Source: Chalara sp. BL73 (lineage: Eukaryota; Ascomycota; Leotiomycetes; Helotiales). From it: DNA of 64,000 nt. Location of the stretch: NCBI GenBank assembly GCA_918026815.1, contig CAKJVC010000099.1, positions 87,337 to 151,336 on the forward strand, in the 5' to 3' direction. The notes beneath the pieces were generated by a model. The model had not been told where the DNA came from. It ran no database searches and saw nothing but the letters and a program-made list of their open reading frames with translations. The position numbers and the translations under genes were made by a program. The first letter of the stretch is position 1, and every line of letters starts with the position of its first letter. Positions 23,401 to 32,865 of this stretch are shown here, piece by piece.

Positions 23401-26400
23401 GCAGGTTTTTCTTCCTAAGACCGCTGGTTCCAGAATCTATGGTTACGGAAAAAGGCTATATACGGATAGAAAAGAATCACCAGTATGTAAACAAGTACAA
23501 TCCCGTTATTGCGTCTGCGATAAGATGCAACCACAACATCAGCTTCACTCCGTCGTCTTTCAAAGTGCTCGCCGCCGTCTATTACATGACGAACTATGCG
23601 ACTAAAGCTCAGGTTGACCAGGGTCAGCTTGTACTAGCTGCCGCGGTTTTAAAGAAGGCCCAAAAGACGGCCGAAGCGGCGGCCGCTGAGAATGCTGACT
23701 TGCTTGCTCTAAAGCCGCTTGATATGTCGAAATTCGCTCTGAAAGCCTATAATCGCTTTACGAAAGATGTGGAAGTTGGCGCTCCGGCCGTGGCCCACTT
23801 CCTGCTTGGCCACCTGTCGGGCTATATTCCAGAGAGCGACAAATCGGTCACGATCAATTTTTACTGGGTCAAGATACACTTCCGCAAGGTTCTAAACAGT
23901 TTATTATTAAGCGAATCTAGCTCTAAAGAGATATTAGAGACCGCAAATCAGTATACCAACTTTGATGGTCGTATTCGCCGCCCGTTTATCTACGAAAACT
24001 ACGAACATCGAGGCACTAAATTGGCTCATTTATGCTTTTATGAATATGCCTCCCAAATCTTCGTACAAACGTTGAAAAGCGCCAAAGATCGAATCTACTG
24101 TTTTCCTTTCGATTCTACTTTTTACATGCAACCTATATCCAGGTTTCAGTCAGTTCGCTAAAGTCGTTAAAGACCCCTTTTTTGTGTAGCAGTTTTACTT
24201 CTATGACGAAGCGGGATAATAATGTTCTAGATACCATTCTATAGACACAAGACGAGATTTATAAGGTTCTACTCGGTCTATTCTACCCATAGAATAGCCT
24301 CCGCGGCCTCCGAAGTAACCACATCGTATTACTCCGTGCTGCACAATACAAAAACACCTGGCTATAGAACTTCTTTGCCTTTTTTCTCTTTCCGTATCTG
24401 GTTCAGCTATCCGAGAACGTTATGCTTCTTCGGCGGAGCAAAGAAGCAGCTGACCGGGACAAAAAAGAGCGTGGGATAGAGTTTGATGACTATCTCGAAA
24501 CTATAGACTATGATATTTATAACGATGACGAAAAAGCTAATGTAAACTTCTACTTTGCGACGCTCCAACCAACCGAAAACAACTTGCTCCAGGCTGCGTT
24601 AGCGTTCTCTAGTATTACTACTAGTAGCTTCTCGTCGTTGCGATTTTCCCGGAACCCTCGATTGCATAGTACCCAGTTTGCCCTTAGCTTTCTAGTCAAA
24701 ACATGGGTCAGAGAGTTGAAAGCTTTTAAAGACCAAGATAAATTAGGTTTTGACAACGACATCGATGTCGAAGCCAACATCTCCGAAGTTGAGAGAATTG
24801 ACCCAGAAGCTGCTCTGGTTCCAGTTTTTGCTTACAGCAGAGAATCTATGGTTTCTATACGATATCTACAGGCTTCGTTTCAAGCTGATCCGTCCTTCGA
24901 GAATTTGCTTGCTCTGATCACTGGCTAATACTCTTTAAACCAAAAGCAGGGAATAGTTATTAAAGCTCTCTTTTTTCGCATTTTGCACTCTGTTCGGATC
25001 AATTCTGTTCGTAACCAGTTCTTGCTTTATCTTGGCGGTGTCGGTAGCGTTGGCAAGACCTACTTGATTAAGGCTTTTATGTTTAGTTTATCGATAATGC
25101 GAAAACATAATAACGTTCTCCTTACTGCTTCGGCTGGGACCGCCGCTGCGAATGTCAGCGGCGCTACTTACCATTCCGCTCTTAGTTTTGGGAACAATAG
25201 GAACTAACCGGTACGTCAAGCGACGAGATCGAGACTTTTTCATAAGAAAATCCTGATCCTAGACGAGATTAGTATAGTTAGTTTAAAGAACCTGGTCCGG
25301 ATTAACGAGCGGTGTAATGCCATCTAGGACTTGGATCGAGCGTCCGATACGGTTTTGAATGGTCTACTTATCGTTATATTTCTAGAGGATTTCAACCAGT
25401 TTAGGCCGGTCCGCGGTCACGCTATATAGGGCCAGACGAGCAAAAATATTGCTATTCTGCTGTCAGGGAAATCTATTTGGGGTCAATTTAATTAAGTGGT
25501 ATTCCTGACGGAGCAGATGCGTCAGGCCGAAAATGTCGCATTTCAGGATTTACTCCAGAAAGCACGCTCCGCTACTTTGACGAAAGACGATGTCGCTATC
25601 TTGAATTCGTGTACGATTGAAAACAGGGTTGCGAATAGGGAGACGCCACCAGAATGGGCCATTATACGACTCAATCGTATACGTGAAAAAGCTAACTTAA
25701 TACATTTCCAAGCGTTTGCCAAAAAACGAGGTCAGAAAATCTATCTTTTTCCCGCTAGACACGATGCACCTACAGAAATGATTTTGGATCTCTTTACGCT
25801 GCTCAGGATGATATACTAGGTCGGTGAGCAAGGATACTTTAAAGGTCCAGGCTTCTTTGCTTTTACAAAAAGTATGCCTATTATGCCCCAACAGAATACG
25901 AATACGTATGCCGGGCTCGTCAATAGTATAAGAAAGACTGTCGAAGAAAAAATATTGGATACAGACGTGCGAAGTACATAAGCAGTAATCGTTCTTGCAA
26001 GTTTAATTTGCTAACAAAAACATGATAACGGCGATAAGCTCGTGGATCGAACTTGATGATCAGTTCGTTTTGTGTACAGTTTTTCCGCTATGCGTCCTCG
26101 TTCGACCGGCACATAACCATGACTTATCATTCTTTGATATTTCCGACGGTTTGGTTCCTGTTTTTCCGGTACAGATAAAAGGGCAAATTCCGAGTATACC
26201 CGGCCTGACGTTTTATCGACATCAAGTCCCGTTGACGCTTAGATTCTTCTTCACCGATTATAAGAGCTAAGGTAGTACGTTCGTCAGCCTCATTCTAGAT
26301 CTTCTTTTTAGTAAGCAACGCGGCGTCGACTAGCATGGTAAATAAACCTCGATCAACGTTCAGCTTAGCAGGATTAAATCATTATCGGGGGTCTGGTTGC

Positions 26401-26524
26401 GAGAACCGATTACACTTAAAGATGTTTCATTTGCTTTTTACCCAGATCTCCAGATTGAGCTAGCCCGACTTAAGGCTCTAGAACAACGGACGATTAGTCT
26501 GTGGGAAACCTCACTTAATTCTTG
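20499..26524 (+). pseudogene. Decayed Helitron (Rep/helicase) gene with RIP-type stop codons
   Basis: Opens at 20,499 with a long Arg/Glu/Gln-rich coiled coil (residues ~5-175), then the DUF6570-like part (EEAFIARAYVIGIFLKLTSG). In-frame stops at 21642, 21726, 21789 (all TAG) and ~22486 (TGA) fall at likely Trp codons; the same frame then reads DYFTAAFSTLFPFGISGHL and ends at an intron (22346-22389, GTAAGT..ACAG). Rep motifs remain: LHFHGFA (HUH, CAC at 22974), HTYSKTCTKYQKSG, and YYMTNYATK (two-tyrosine motif, near 23,585). The PIF1-like helicase has Walker A GGVGSVGKT (~25,030), LTEQMRQAENVAFQDLL (25,500) and QLSRIKSLSGVWL near 26,360. It is split by many stops and some frame changes. It encoded rolling-circle transposition; now inactive. 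Terminal TC..CTRR ends were not located. Confidence 0.8.
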
Positions 26525-27226
26525 ATATGAACCTATTAAACGACTCTTTTAACTCTGAGTATTACTCTTCGCTTCATTCTACGTATCATATCTGCCTCAT
26601 ATTTAAAGTTGCTTTTACAGAGATATAGTACATTGCTTTTCTTTACTTTTTAAGCAAGTGCTGCGAGGTTTCTGATACACTTACGGCTACGTCCATTTAA
26701 CGCCGTACCATCGCCTCCTGTTTTATATATTGCTTTTTCAATGTCTTTACTTCTGCTACGTAGCCTCTTATTTCTCACACATGTCTTACTTCTTTACTGT
26801 TTCTCGGTTATGTCTTTTCTTAACATTTAATTATATACCAGCTATTTCTTTTATAATCTTGCAGTTCACCTTTTCACATTATCCCAATTGCTATTTCTAG
26901 TGATTTTCGTCACGTGTTCGCCGAGGCTGACGCTGTTGTCTGTGCGCCATTCCTGGACATCCACCTTACACTTACAAAACTGCTTATTCTAACGCTTCTT
27001 GATTAAATCCATTACTCTGATCAATTTCGAAGGCTTCGTGTGAGCCGCAGGCTAGCACCCATGTATCTTCTAACGATGCTTAACAGTACTGTACTTTTTA
27101 AAAGTCGGCACTTCTTGTCAGGTGCCAGGATGTCACGTGCTAAAGGGGCAAGGAGCGGCTCGGTAAGAGCCATGAAGCTGGGCATGTATGGGCACGTGGG
27201 GAGCCGCCAGGGGTACGGAGGGTATA
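26525..27226. other. AT-rich DNA between Helitron end and Tc1 element (unit A)
   Basis: Pyrimidine- and AT-rich, without a convincing frame. Probably Helitron 3' sequence plus older target DNA. The matching region in unit B is 35740-36435. Confidence 0.35.
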
Positions 27227-28508
27227 CTTCGTACAGGCCCAAACAAATCAATGTGGCAAGGCCGTGCACCAATGGGCCCCACTTGTCGAAGATTCTGGAT
27301 CAACCAATGACTATATAATGCTTCGAACGCTGCTTTTGCACTGTTTTTCAATCATTCAACATGGAGCAAACATACTACGTACCAACTCCCAAGACACCCT
27401 CTCGCAAAACCTGTACACGCGATGACCGTTTACGCATACACACTTTGTATCACGATGCTAAGTATACGCAAGCTCAAATTGCTTTGCAAACAGGCTATTC
27501 TCTTAATCAAATACAGTACGCTCTTGCTAATCGATTAACACCTCAAAAGCACAAAACCGGCCGGAAGCTTTTATTAAATACGCCACAACGCAAACGCTTA
27601 ATCGAATGGGTTACAGCTTCTAAAACAAATAGACGAGCAGCTTGGTCTGATATACCAGCTTTATTACAATGGGATTGTGGAATTAAAGCAATTCGAAGTG
27701 CGTTCAAAAAAGAAGGCTACGTACGACGATGTGCAAGAAGCAAACCACCTTTAACAGACAAACACAAACAAGATCGATTATCTTGGGCCTGGGAACACCT
27801 TTTTTGGACCGATGAACAATGGAACAGTGTATTATGGACTGACGAAACTTGGGTTAATCCTGGAAAGCATACAAAAATATTTGTTACAAGGCTTGTTGGA
27901 GAGTCTGAAGTGTATCATCCTGACTGTGTCGAAGCTCGATATCAACGCAAAATAGGATGGATGTTTTGGGGTTCAATATCAGGAAAATACGGGCGTCATA
28001 AAGGGTTGTTTTGGGAAAAAGATTGGGAAACAATTAATGAAGGATCTTATTCTGGTATTGTAGTACCTCTTGTACAAGAGATATTACAGCAATATCCAGA
28101 ATTGAGTTTTCAGCAAGATAACGCAAAAGGCCACGCTTCTAAGTTTACAACTTCTGTGTTAGAAGCTATAGGAATCAAGCCTATAGCGTGGCCTGCAAAC
28201 TCTCCTGATTTGAACCCTATTGAGACTATTTGGGATGAAATGAAGGACTATATTCAAAAGAAATATCCGGAGGTTCATTCTTCATATAACAGGCTGAAAA
28301 AGGTGGTTCAAGAAGCTTGGGATTCTATTACACAGGCTACAATTCAGGACCTTATTAAAGGAATGGGCGATAGATGTATTGCAGTGATTCTAGCAGAAGG
28401 AGGCTATACAAAATACTAGAGATTTGCTTAGAGCGGCATCGAGCCCCATTTTACGTGCATGGGTAATCGACGAAAGCTCCACATTGATTTGTTTGGGCCT
28501 GTACGAAG
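27227..28508 (+). mobile_element. Intact Tc1/mariner element, copy A
   Basis: 1,282 bp bounded by TA at 27225-27226 and 28509-28510. The terminal inverted repeats are 30 bp and perfect, starting CTTCGTACAGGCCCAAAC. One uninterrupted transposase gene lies inside. Perfect ends, TA duplication and an intact gene make it a candidate active element. Confidence 0.95.
27361..28419 (+). CDS. Tc1/mariner transposase (DD34E), copy A
   Basis: 352 residues, full length for the family. The N-terminal ~110 residues contain helix-turn-helix DNA-binding segments (TRDDRLRIHTLYHDAKYTQA, GYSLNQIQYAL). The catalytic triad is D161 in LWTDETW, D253 in FQQDNAKGHA and E288 in SPDLNPIETIWDE, with 34 residues between D253 and E288, the Tc1 spacing. 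It catalyses cut-and-paste transposition into TA sites as a nuclear protein. No stops, frameshifts or RIP-type damage are seen, in contrast to the neighbouring Helitron. The start codon follows TCATTCAAC within the element, 134 bp from its left end. Confidence 0.95.
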   Translation: MEQTYYVPTPKTPSRKTCTRDDRLRIHTLYHDAKYTQAQIALQTGYSLNQIQYALANRLTPQKHKTGRKLLLNTPQRKRLIEWVTASKTNRRAAWSDIPALLQWDCGIKAIRSAFKKEGYVRRCARSKPPLTDKHKQDRLSWAWEHLFWTDEQWNSVLWTDETWVNPGKHTKIFVTRLVGESEVYHPDCVEARYQRKIGWMFWGSISGKYGRHKGLFWEKDWETINEGSYSGIVVPLVQEILQQYPELSFQQDNAKGHASKFTTSVLEAIGIKPIAWPANSPDLNPIETIWDEMKDYIQKKYPEVHSSYNRLKKVVQEAWDSITQATIQDLIKGMGDRCIAVILAEGGYTKY

Positions 28509-28510
28509 TA

Positions 28511-28825
28511 AGTAGGGGACTCTGGACGTAGTAGAGAGGGTAGAGATTAGTCTTGTATCAGAATTGCAGTTGACTTGTGCCACACTACTCCAGCACCTTA
28601 CATCAGGTATGGGAACGAGAAGTGCTCCACTTTTCTACGGCTTTGGTTGGTTCATCATTAGACGAGTGGGTCTCTAGGGCACGTGATCCTATTTTGTTTT
28701 AGCTATTGGCTCGCTTAAATACAAGGTTCCCCTGTTGCCAAGGCTCTAGCGCCGCGCTATTCGTGAACGTTTTAATCGATTCCCAATAACTCACCAACTT
28801 CGCCCTGTCGCCCGAGCCCTTATTT
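28511..28825. other. Spacer between Tc1 element and Tc1 relic (unit A)
   Basis: No supported gene. It may contain the 5' part of the older Tc1 relic, too damaged to read. Confidence 0.3.
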
Positions 28826-29366
28826 ATGGAGGACGGCAACTCAGCTCACGGCCGCTCAGCTCACGGCCACAAGTCAACCCGTAACTGCTGTGCTAAATGG
28901 CGTACGACGCATGGTATTGTATTAATGCCTCACCCCTCTACGTGTCACGGCACGTAGGATAAGAGCAACGGCTCAAAGTAATACGGGTAAGAATCGAGAA
29001 TAATAGAACTACAGAACTATGGAGGCAGAGAGGGAAGCATATATACAGGAGTCTAGATCACGTGACGTTCCGCGTGATCCCTAATGTGGGTGCCTTACGG
29101 GCTGTTAGGCCATATAGGAGCCGCAGGCGCGCCAGCGCCGTGACACTACGAGCCCTGATATGAACCCTATTGAGAAGTGCTGGAGGAGAATCAAGCAGGC
29201 ATTGCACAGACGTCGCCAACAGCCGACTACAGTGGCCGAGATGGAAGCTATGGTGTTGGAGGAATGGGACAGAATACCACAGGATTGGATCAATAAGCTG
29301 ATTTTAAAGAAGGAGCATTGGGTTCATGTACTTGTAGAGCGCCATGGGTGGTCAACTCCTAATTAA
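28826..29366 (+). pseudogene. Tc1-like transposase relic split by a solo LTR, unit A
   Basis: From ATG GAG GAC (28,826) the frame reads MEDGNSAHG, HKSTRNCCAKW, GIVLMPHPST, is then interrupted by the solo LTR 28943-29145 and one CTACG duplication, and resumes in the same frame as SPDMNPIEKCWRRIKQALHR to TAA at 29,366. These are the second catalytic D block (ED-G) and the catalytic E block (SPDxNPIE) of a DDE_3 transposase. A five-codon duplication (SAHGR) follows the D block. The N-terminal two thirds are missing. Confidence 0.8.
28943..29145 (-). mobile_element. Solo LTR, 203 bp, unit A
   Basis: Starts TGTCACGGCACGTAGG, ends CAGCGCCGTGACA, with CTACG on both sides (28938-28942 and 29146-29150). 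The same family recurs at 60579-60761 with its own duplication. Orientation is uncertain. It was left by recombination between two LTRs of a retrotransposon (inference). Confidence 0.9.
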
Positions 29367-29876
29367 ATGCTGCTTTAATACCTAATTTTGATGCATTTGA
29401 TGAAAAATGAGCCTGTGCGCACAGACTACCACGATTAGGCTCGTTAAAGCCTTAAGCCCAGTTCTTGCCTAGAGGTTTGATCGGTTTTTCTGTTGTGGAA
29501 CGTTAGCAGGCGATACTAAGGGCTAGTAAAGGTACAAACTTTATTTGCACAGGTTTTCCGAGGTCAGATATTAGTATTAAGAACTTTTCGAGAGCGTTTT
29601 CTCTTCTCTCGGGCGTCGCCTGCAAGCACGATGATAGAGGGTAGAGAGAGGGACCTTTTTACATTATGATATAGCGTTATATGTTCGACGCTCTCCCGGC
29701 AGAAAGCCCTCTGCAAGAGCTTTACTAGCGCGGTCGCTCATGCTAACTTACTGCGAGGATGCAGGTGGAGCGAGAGGGGTGAGTGAATGGGGTGAGGCCT
29801 GCAGCAACGTGGCAAGGTTCGAGAAGAACGCTACAGTTTAAACGAATGCGGTGTAGCGTAAATCGAAAAGGTACAG

Positions 29877-30167
29877 AGGTACGGAAGGGGGTTCCAAGTG
29901 GGTCTCGTCCACCGATGTTGGGCGGTGAGGCTATGTTTCCATAGAACAGTGTCGAATATTGTGAAATACCCCAAAAATTTCCTGATCTGGCGAGGCAGAA
30001 TACATGTCACGGTAGCTACGTGACCTATATATAGCGGAATAGGGAATTGACCTCTCGGTCAATTCAAGTGCCTTTTGGCCCGTTGGCGCAGCGGTAAAAC
30101 CTATTCCCATTGCTGCCGTTACAATACAGGGCTGGACGAGACCCACTTGGAACCCCCTTCCGTACCT
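29877..30167. repeat. Perfect 34-bp inverted repeat pair, unit A
   Basis: Arms 29877-29910 and 30134-30167 (the left arm begins AGGTACGGAAGGGGG) are exact reverse complements, separated by 223 bp. The enclosed DNA has a TATA-like sequence and a tRNA A-box-like sequence. Copy B lies at 39083-39116 and 39340-39373. Confidence 0.95.
30078..30148 (+). ncRNA. tRNA-like (pol III promoter-like) sequence, possibly a SINE head
   Basis: GGCCCGTTGGCGCAGCGGTA matches the acceptor/D-arm side of a tRNA, with an A-box-like TGGCGCAGCGG. About 45 nt downstream GCTGGACGAGACC is a weak B-box-like match. No proper cloverleaf closes, so it is not a functional tRNA. The equivalent in unit B starts at 39,284. Confidence 0.3.
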
Positions 30168-30963
30168 GCTTCAAGCACTCTCATACCGCTTTTCGCGGCA
30201 GAATCCGTATCCGGTGTAAGCGATGTAGAAATGGCATTATGTAAGCATAGAAGCTTGGCGTTTTGCAGGCGTGCTTTTTCATTGGTCGGTTTGACAGAGA
30301 GTACCAACCCGTGTGGCGATCTTGCATGAATTTGCACGCTGCACCCGCTATAAGGCTAATAGTGTTTCTCTAGCATTGTGGGAGACTTTTAGGGCTTAGG
30401 TAAAACAGTTTTAAGAGAATTAGAAGTGACAAGAGTGCAATGGTGGTGCTACAGTAAAGGAACTCTGTTATGCTATAAAGATAAACCCTTTGCAAGTTAC
30501 GAGTGAGGGCGACGACGCAAACGTAAATTTTTAATAAGAGAGGTCTTGAGTATTTAGGAATAGCTATAGAATACGACTTATACAAAAAAATTAGAGACAT
30601 TAATGTGTGTAAAAAGTTATAGATGTTTAAAGTCAAAGTACTTATCGTTTTTCTCGGCACGGCGGGTTTCTCGCTACACAGGGACGGACGTTATCACGGA
30701 ATCAGTTTCGGGACTTGGGCGGCTTTAGATGGTACCGGATATCTCGTAGCGTGGACATGAACCAGGGTGGAATTAAAACCTGTCCATACGTCCTCTTTGT
30801 TCAATTACTGACTCTTCTGGAGGGGCAAAAAATGGACGAAGCCCAATTCGTGCTCTCAACTGTTCACTTTAGCGTATGATCCATAAGAGGCTATGATCTT
30901 AGGTGGTGCTAGCGGTTGAGCGGTCTAGAACTGGCTTATTAAAATGGCTGAGGAGTTTTACTG

Positions 30964-31206
30964 CTATTTTCTAGTTTTAGCAAGGATCTTCCTCTTCCTC
31001 TTCCTCTTCATTACTGTATCACTGCTCTCGTTATCGCTACTATTGTAGTCACTGCTGTCGTTTTCACTACTATTATAGTCAATGCTGTCATCACTGCTGC
31101 TGTCATCACTGTCGTCGTCCTCGGTCTCCTCGGTCTTCTCAGCTGTAGTTCGACCAAGAAGTGGACATCGAACTCCCATCAAAGGGCTAATCCTGCGTAG
31201 GTACAT
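30964..31206 (-). CDS. Short Ser/Asp-rich ORF with basic tail, unit A
   Basis: 80 residues: MYLRRISPLMGVRCPLLG, then an acidic Ser/Asp repeat (DDDSDDSSSDDS, NSSENDSSDYNSSDNESSD), then a basic end (MKRKRKRKILAKTRK) that could be a nuclear localisation signal. Low-complexity composition means it may be chance. It is identical in both units. Confidence 0.25.
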   Translation of the reverse strand: MYLRRISPLMGVRCPLLGRTTAEKTEETEDDDSDDSSSDDSIDYNSSENDSSDYNSSDNESSDTVMKRKRKRKILAKTRK

Positions 31207-31806
31207 AACCTAGTGATTGTTGATTGATATGATATTTGAAGGTCTCTAGGACTTGTACATATATCTTTGCGTTGGTATTATCCGTGTTATGAATGATTTA
31301 GGGAAAGTCTTAGATATACTACGCTGACTGATAAGTTATCGATGCCGTGGATGGGAACATCGATGACATAACCAAGACTGCGATAATTTTCTATTGAAGA
31401 TTGATTCTCATTCAAGAAATAACTAAGGAACAATGTCTAACTAACTGTAAACCCAAATATGTGCGTGGGAGATATTTAACACCCCTGAACAACGGATTTT
31501 TCTCGGCGCGTAGGGTTTCTCGCTACGTAGGGAGGGACGTTACCTGTTGCTCTTGTTCGACTTTTGATTCTAGTGAATGCACTGAAAGCATGGTTTGTCC
31601 TTCTAGTTAACTCGGGAGAAGCTTCGGCCTCCCAGCCTGAGAACGACCCTCAAACATGGACAATCGAAGAACCTCACGAAGACTGGGCAGCACTTTTGGC
31701 GTACAGTTATTCAAGTACGTACAATTAAGCAATTTGATAAGCACTGGCTAGAATTTCAGACTAAATACTCAACTCCTAAAACTTAGTAATGTGTGACGTG
31801 CTTCCA
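31207..31806. other. Spacer, no supported gene (unit A)
   Basis: Holds a diverged second copy of the CTCGG..GGGTTTCTCGCTAC repeat (31,502-31,540). A short frame at 31401-31610 has no recognisable feature. Confidence 0.3.
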
Positions 31807-32175
31807 CTATGTCTCCCCCATCTCTAGCATTACCTGGGTCTGCTCTTCTGATTGCCCATCATCAAAAGAATCCGGCCCCCTATATTGCATCTCCCCAGCT
31901 GGGAATATAGGACGCTCGAGCTCCTCAATTTGAGTAGCAGCTGACCCAACCGTCAATGATGGATCAAGGCAGCAGAGACATGCCCCGCTCTGGAGACCTC
32001 CGCCACAAAAGTAGCAAATACTCGGCTCCAGAGAAGCCGGGTAGGCCATTTTGTTATGCAGCACGTTATTTTCACTAATAGACAAGCTAAATAACCTGAA
32101 CAGGATCGCAAGTGGCATCGCGGCAATTCCCGTTGGTGCATTTGGGCTGCCGTGGCTCAGTATCAGAGCGATCAC
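31807..32175 (-). CDS. Small Cys-containing protein, divergent to the NLR gene, unit A
   Basis: 122 codons here. A likely internal start gives MAYPASLEPSICYFCGGG, then LQSGACLCCLDPSLT, i.e. four to five close cysteines resembling a small zinc-binding knot, followed by an acidic Glu/Gln-rich tail. Unit B has a longer frame (41014-41448) because of one extra T in a T run near 41,406. It points away from the NLR, about 690 bp from its start. Family not recognised. Confidence 0.35.
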   Translation of the reverse strand: MIALILSHGSPNAPTGIAAMPLAILFRLFSLSISENNVLHNKMAYPASLEPSICYFCGGGLQSGACLCCLDPSLTVGSAATQIEELERPIFPAGEMQYRGPDSFDDGQSEEQTQVMLEMGET

Positions 32176-32865
32176 CCTTTGAATTCTCCCAACCCCCTTT
32201 TTGATCCCGACACCACGGCAATTCCTATGGAATCTTTCACATGGGAAGTTCTACTTTCGCTTCACATCTAGGGTATTCGGAAGTGATATGCTCTGTTCGC
32301 GAGTCGTTATCCGACACGTCACAGCTGTGGCGTCTCTTGGCCTCGCGGGTTTCCGTTCACCAGCAGCCGATAAACGCCACAAAAGCAGAAGTGGTCTCGC
32401 TGACCTCTTTAGGCCAGTGAAAAGTGACGGTGTAGAGAAAAGTACAACTGTAAGGGACTTGTGTAACGCCAAAATGGGCTTGTTGATCTCCCCGTAGTCC
32501 TGCGTTGGCTAAAACATTGTATATAGCAATTAATACTGATGGACAACATATGGATCTTACCGCTTAAACTTGACTCAGCGCCATGAGTGCGAAACTACAT
32601 GGTATGGAAGTTTTTTTTGACGCACGACTGTGCGTGGAGCATACTAAATAGCTTGGACTATCAGCGCTTTACAGCCGGGACGCTTGGGCGGCGTTGTCTG
32701 GCTATAGTTATAGAAAGTACAATCCGCAGTCCCCTCCTAAGTCTAAGGAATGAACATATGTAGATCACCGCCAGGGCTAATTCTCGCGCTGATACACCTG
32801 TTGCTCTTCTGTCTGAAAAATAAAACGGCAAATCTATTCTAAATTTCGCCTCGGTGTGAGAAACA
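32176..32865. promoter_or_regulatory. Intergenic region between the Cys-rich ORF and NLR copy A
   Basis: No gene supported. Presumed shared promoter region of two divergent genes. A T run of 8 at 32,611 is 10 in the second unit. Confidence 0.3.

Larger units (their letters stand above)
29367..30963. other. Non-coding part of the duplicated unit (A)
   Basis: Contains a perfect 34-bp inverted repeat (listed separately), a TATA-like CTATATATAG (~30,029) and a tRNA-like A box. Further right, CTCGGCACGGCGGGTTTCTC near 30,655 has a diverged second copy near 31,502. No gene is supported. Confidence 0.35.

Noticed and set aside
26022..26270. Separate 82-residue protein
   Set aside because: It reads as part of the Helitron helicase C-terminal region (YRHQVPLTLRFFFTDYK) interrupted by a CAA-to-TAA type stop, so it is included in the Helitron pseudogene.
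27021..27351. Short minus-strand frames over the left end of the Tc1 element
   Set aside because: They overlap the terminal repeat and promoter of the transposon, differ between the two units through one-base changes, and show no family features.
30370..30660. 96-codon minus-strand frame with hydrophobic stretches
   Set aside because: Its length changes between the two near-identical units because of a one-base indel, and it lies in AT-rich DNA without other support.
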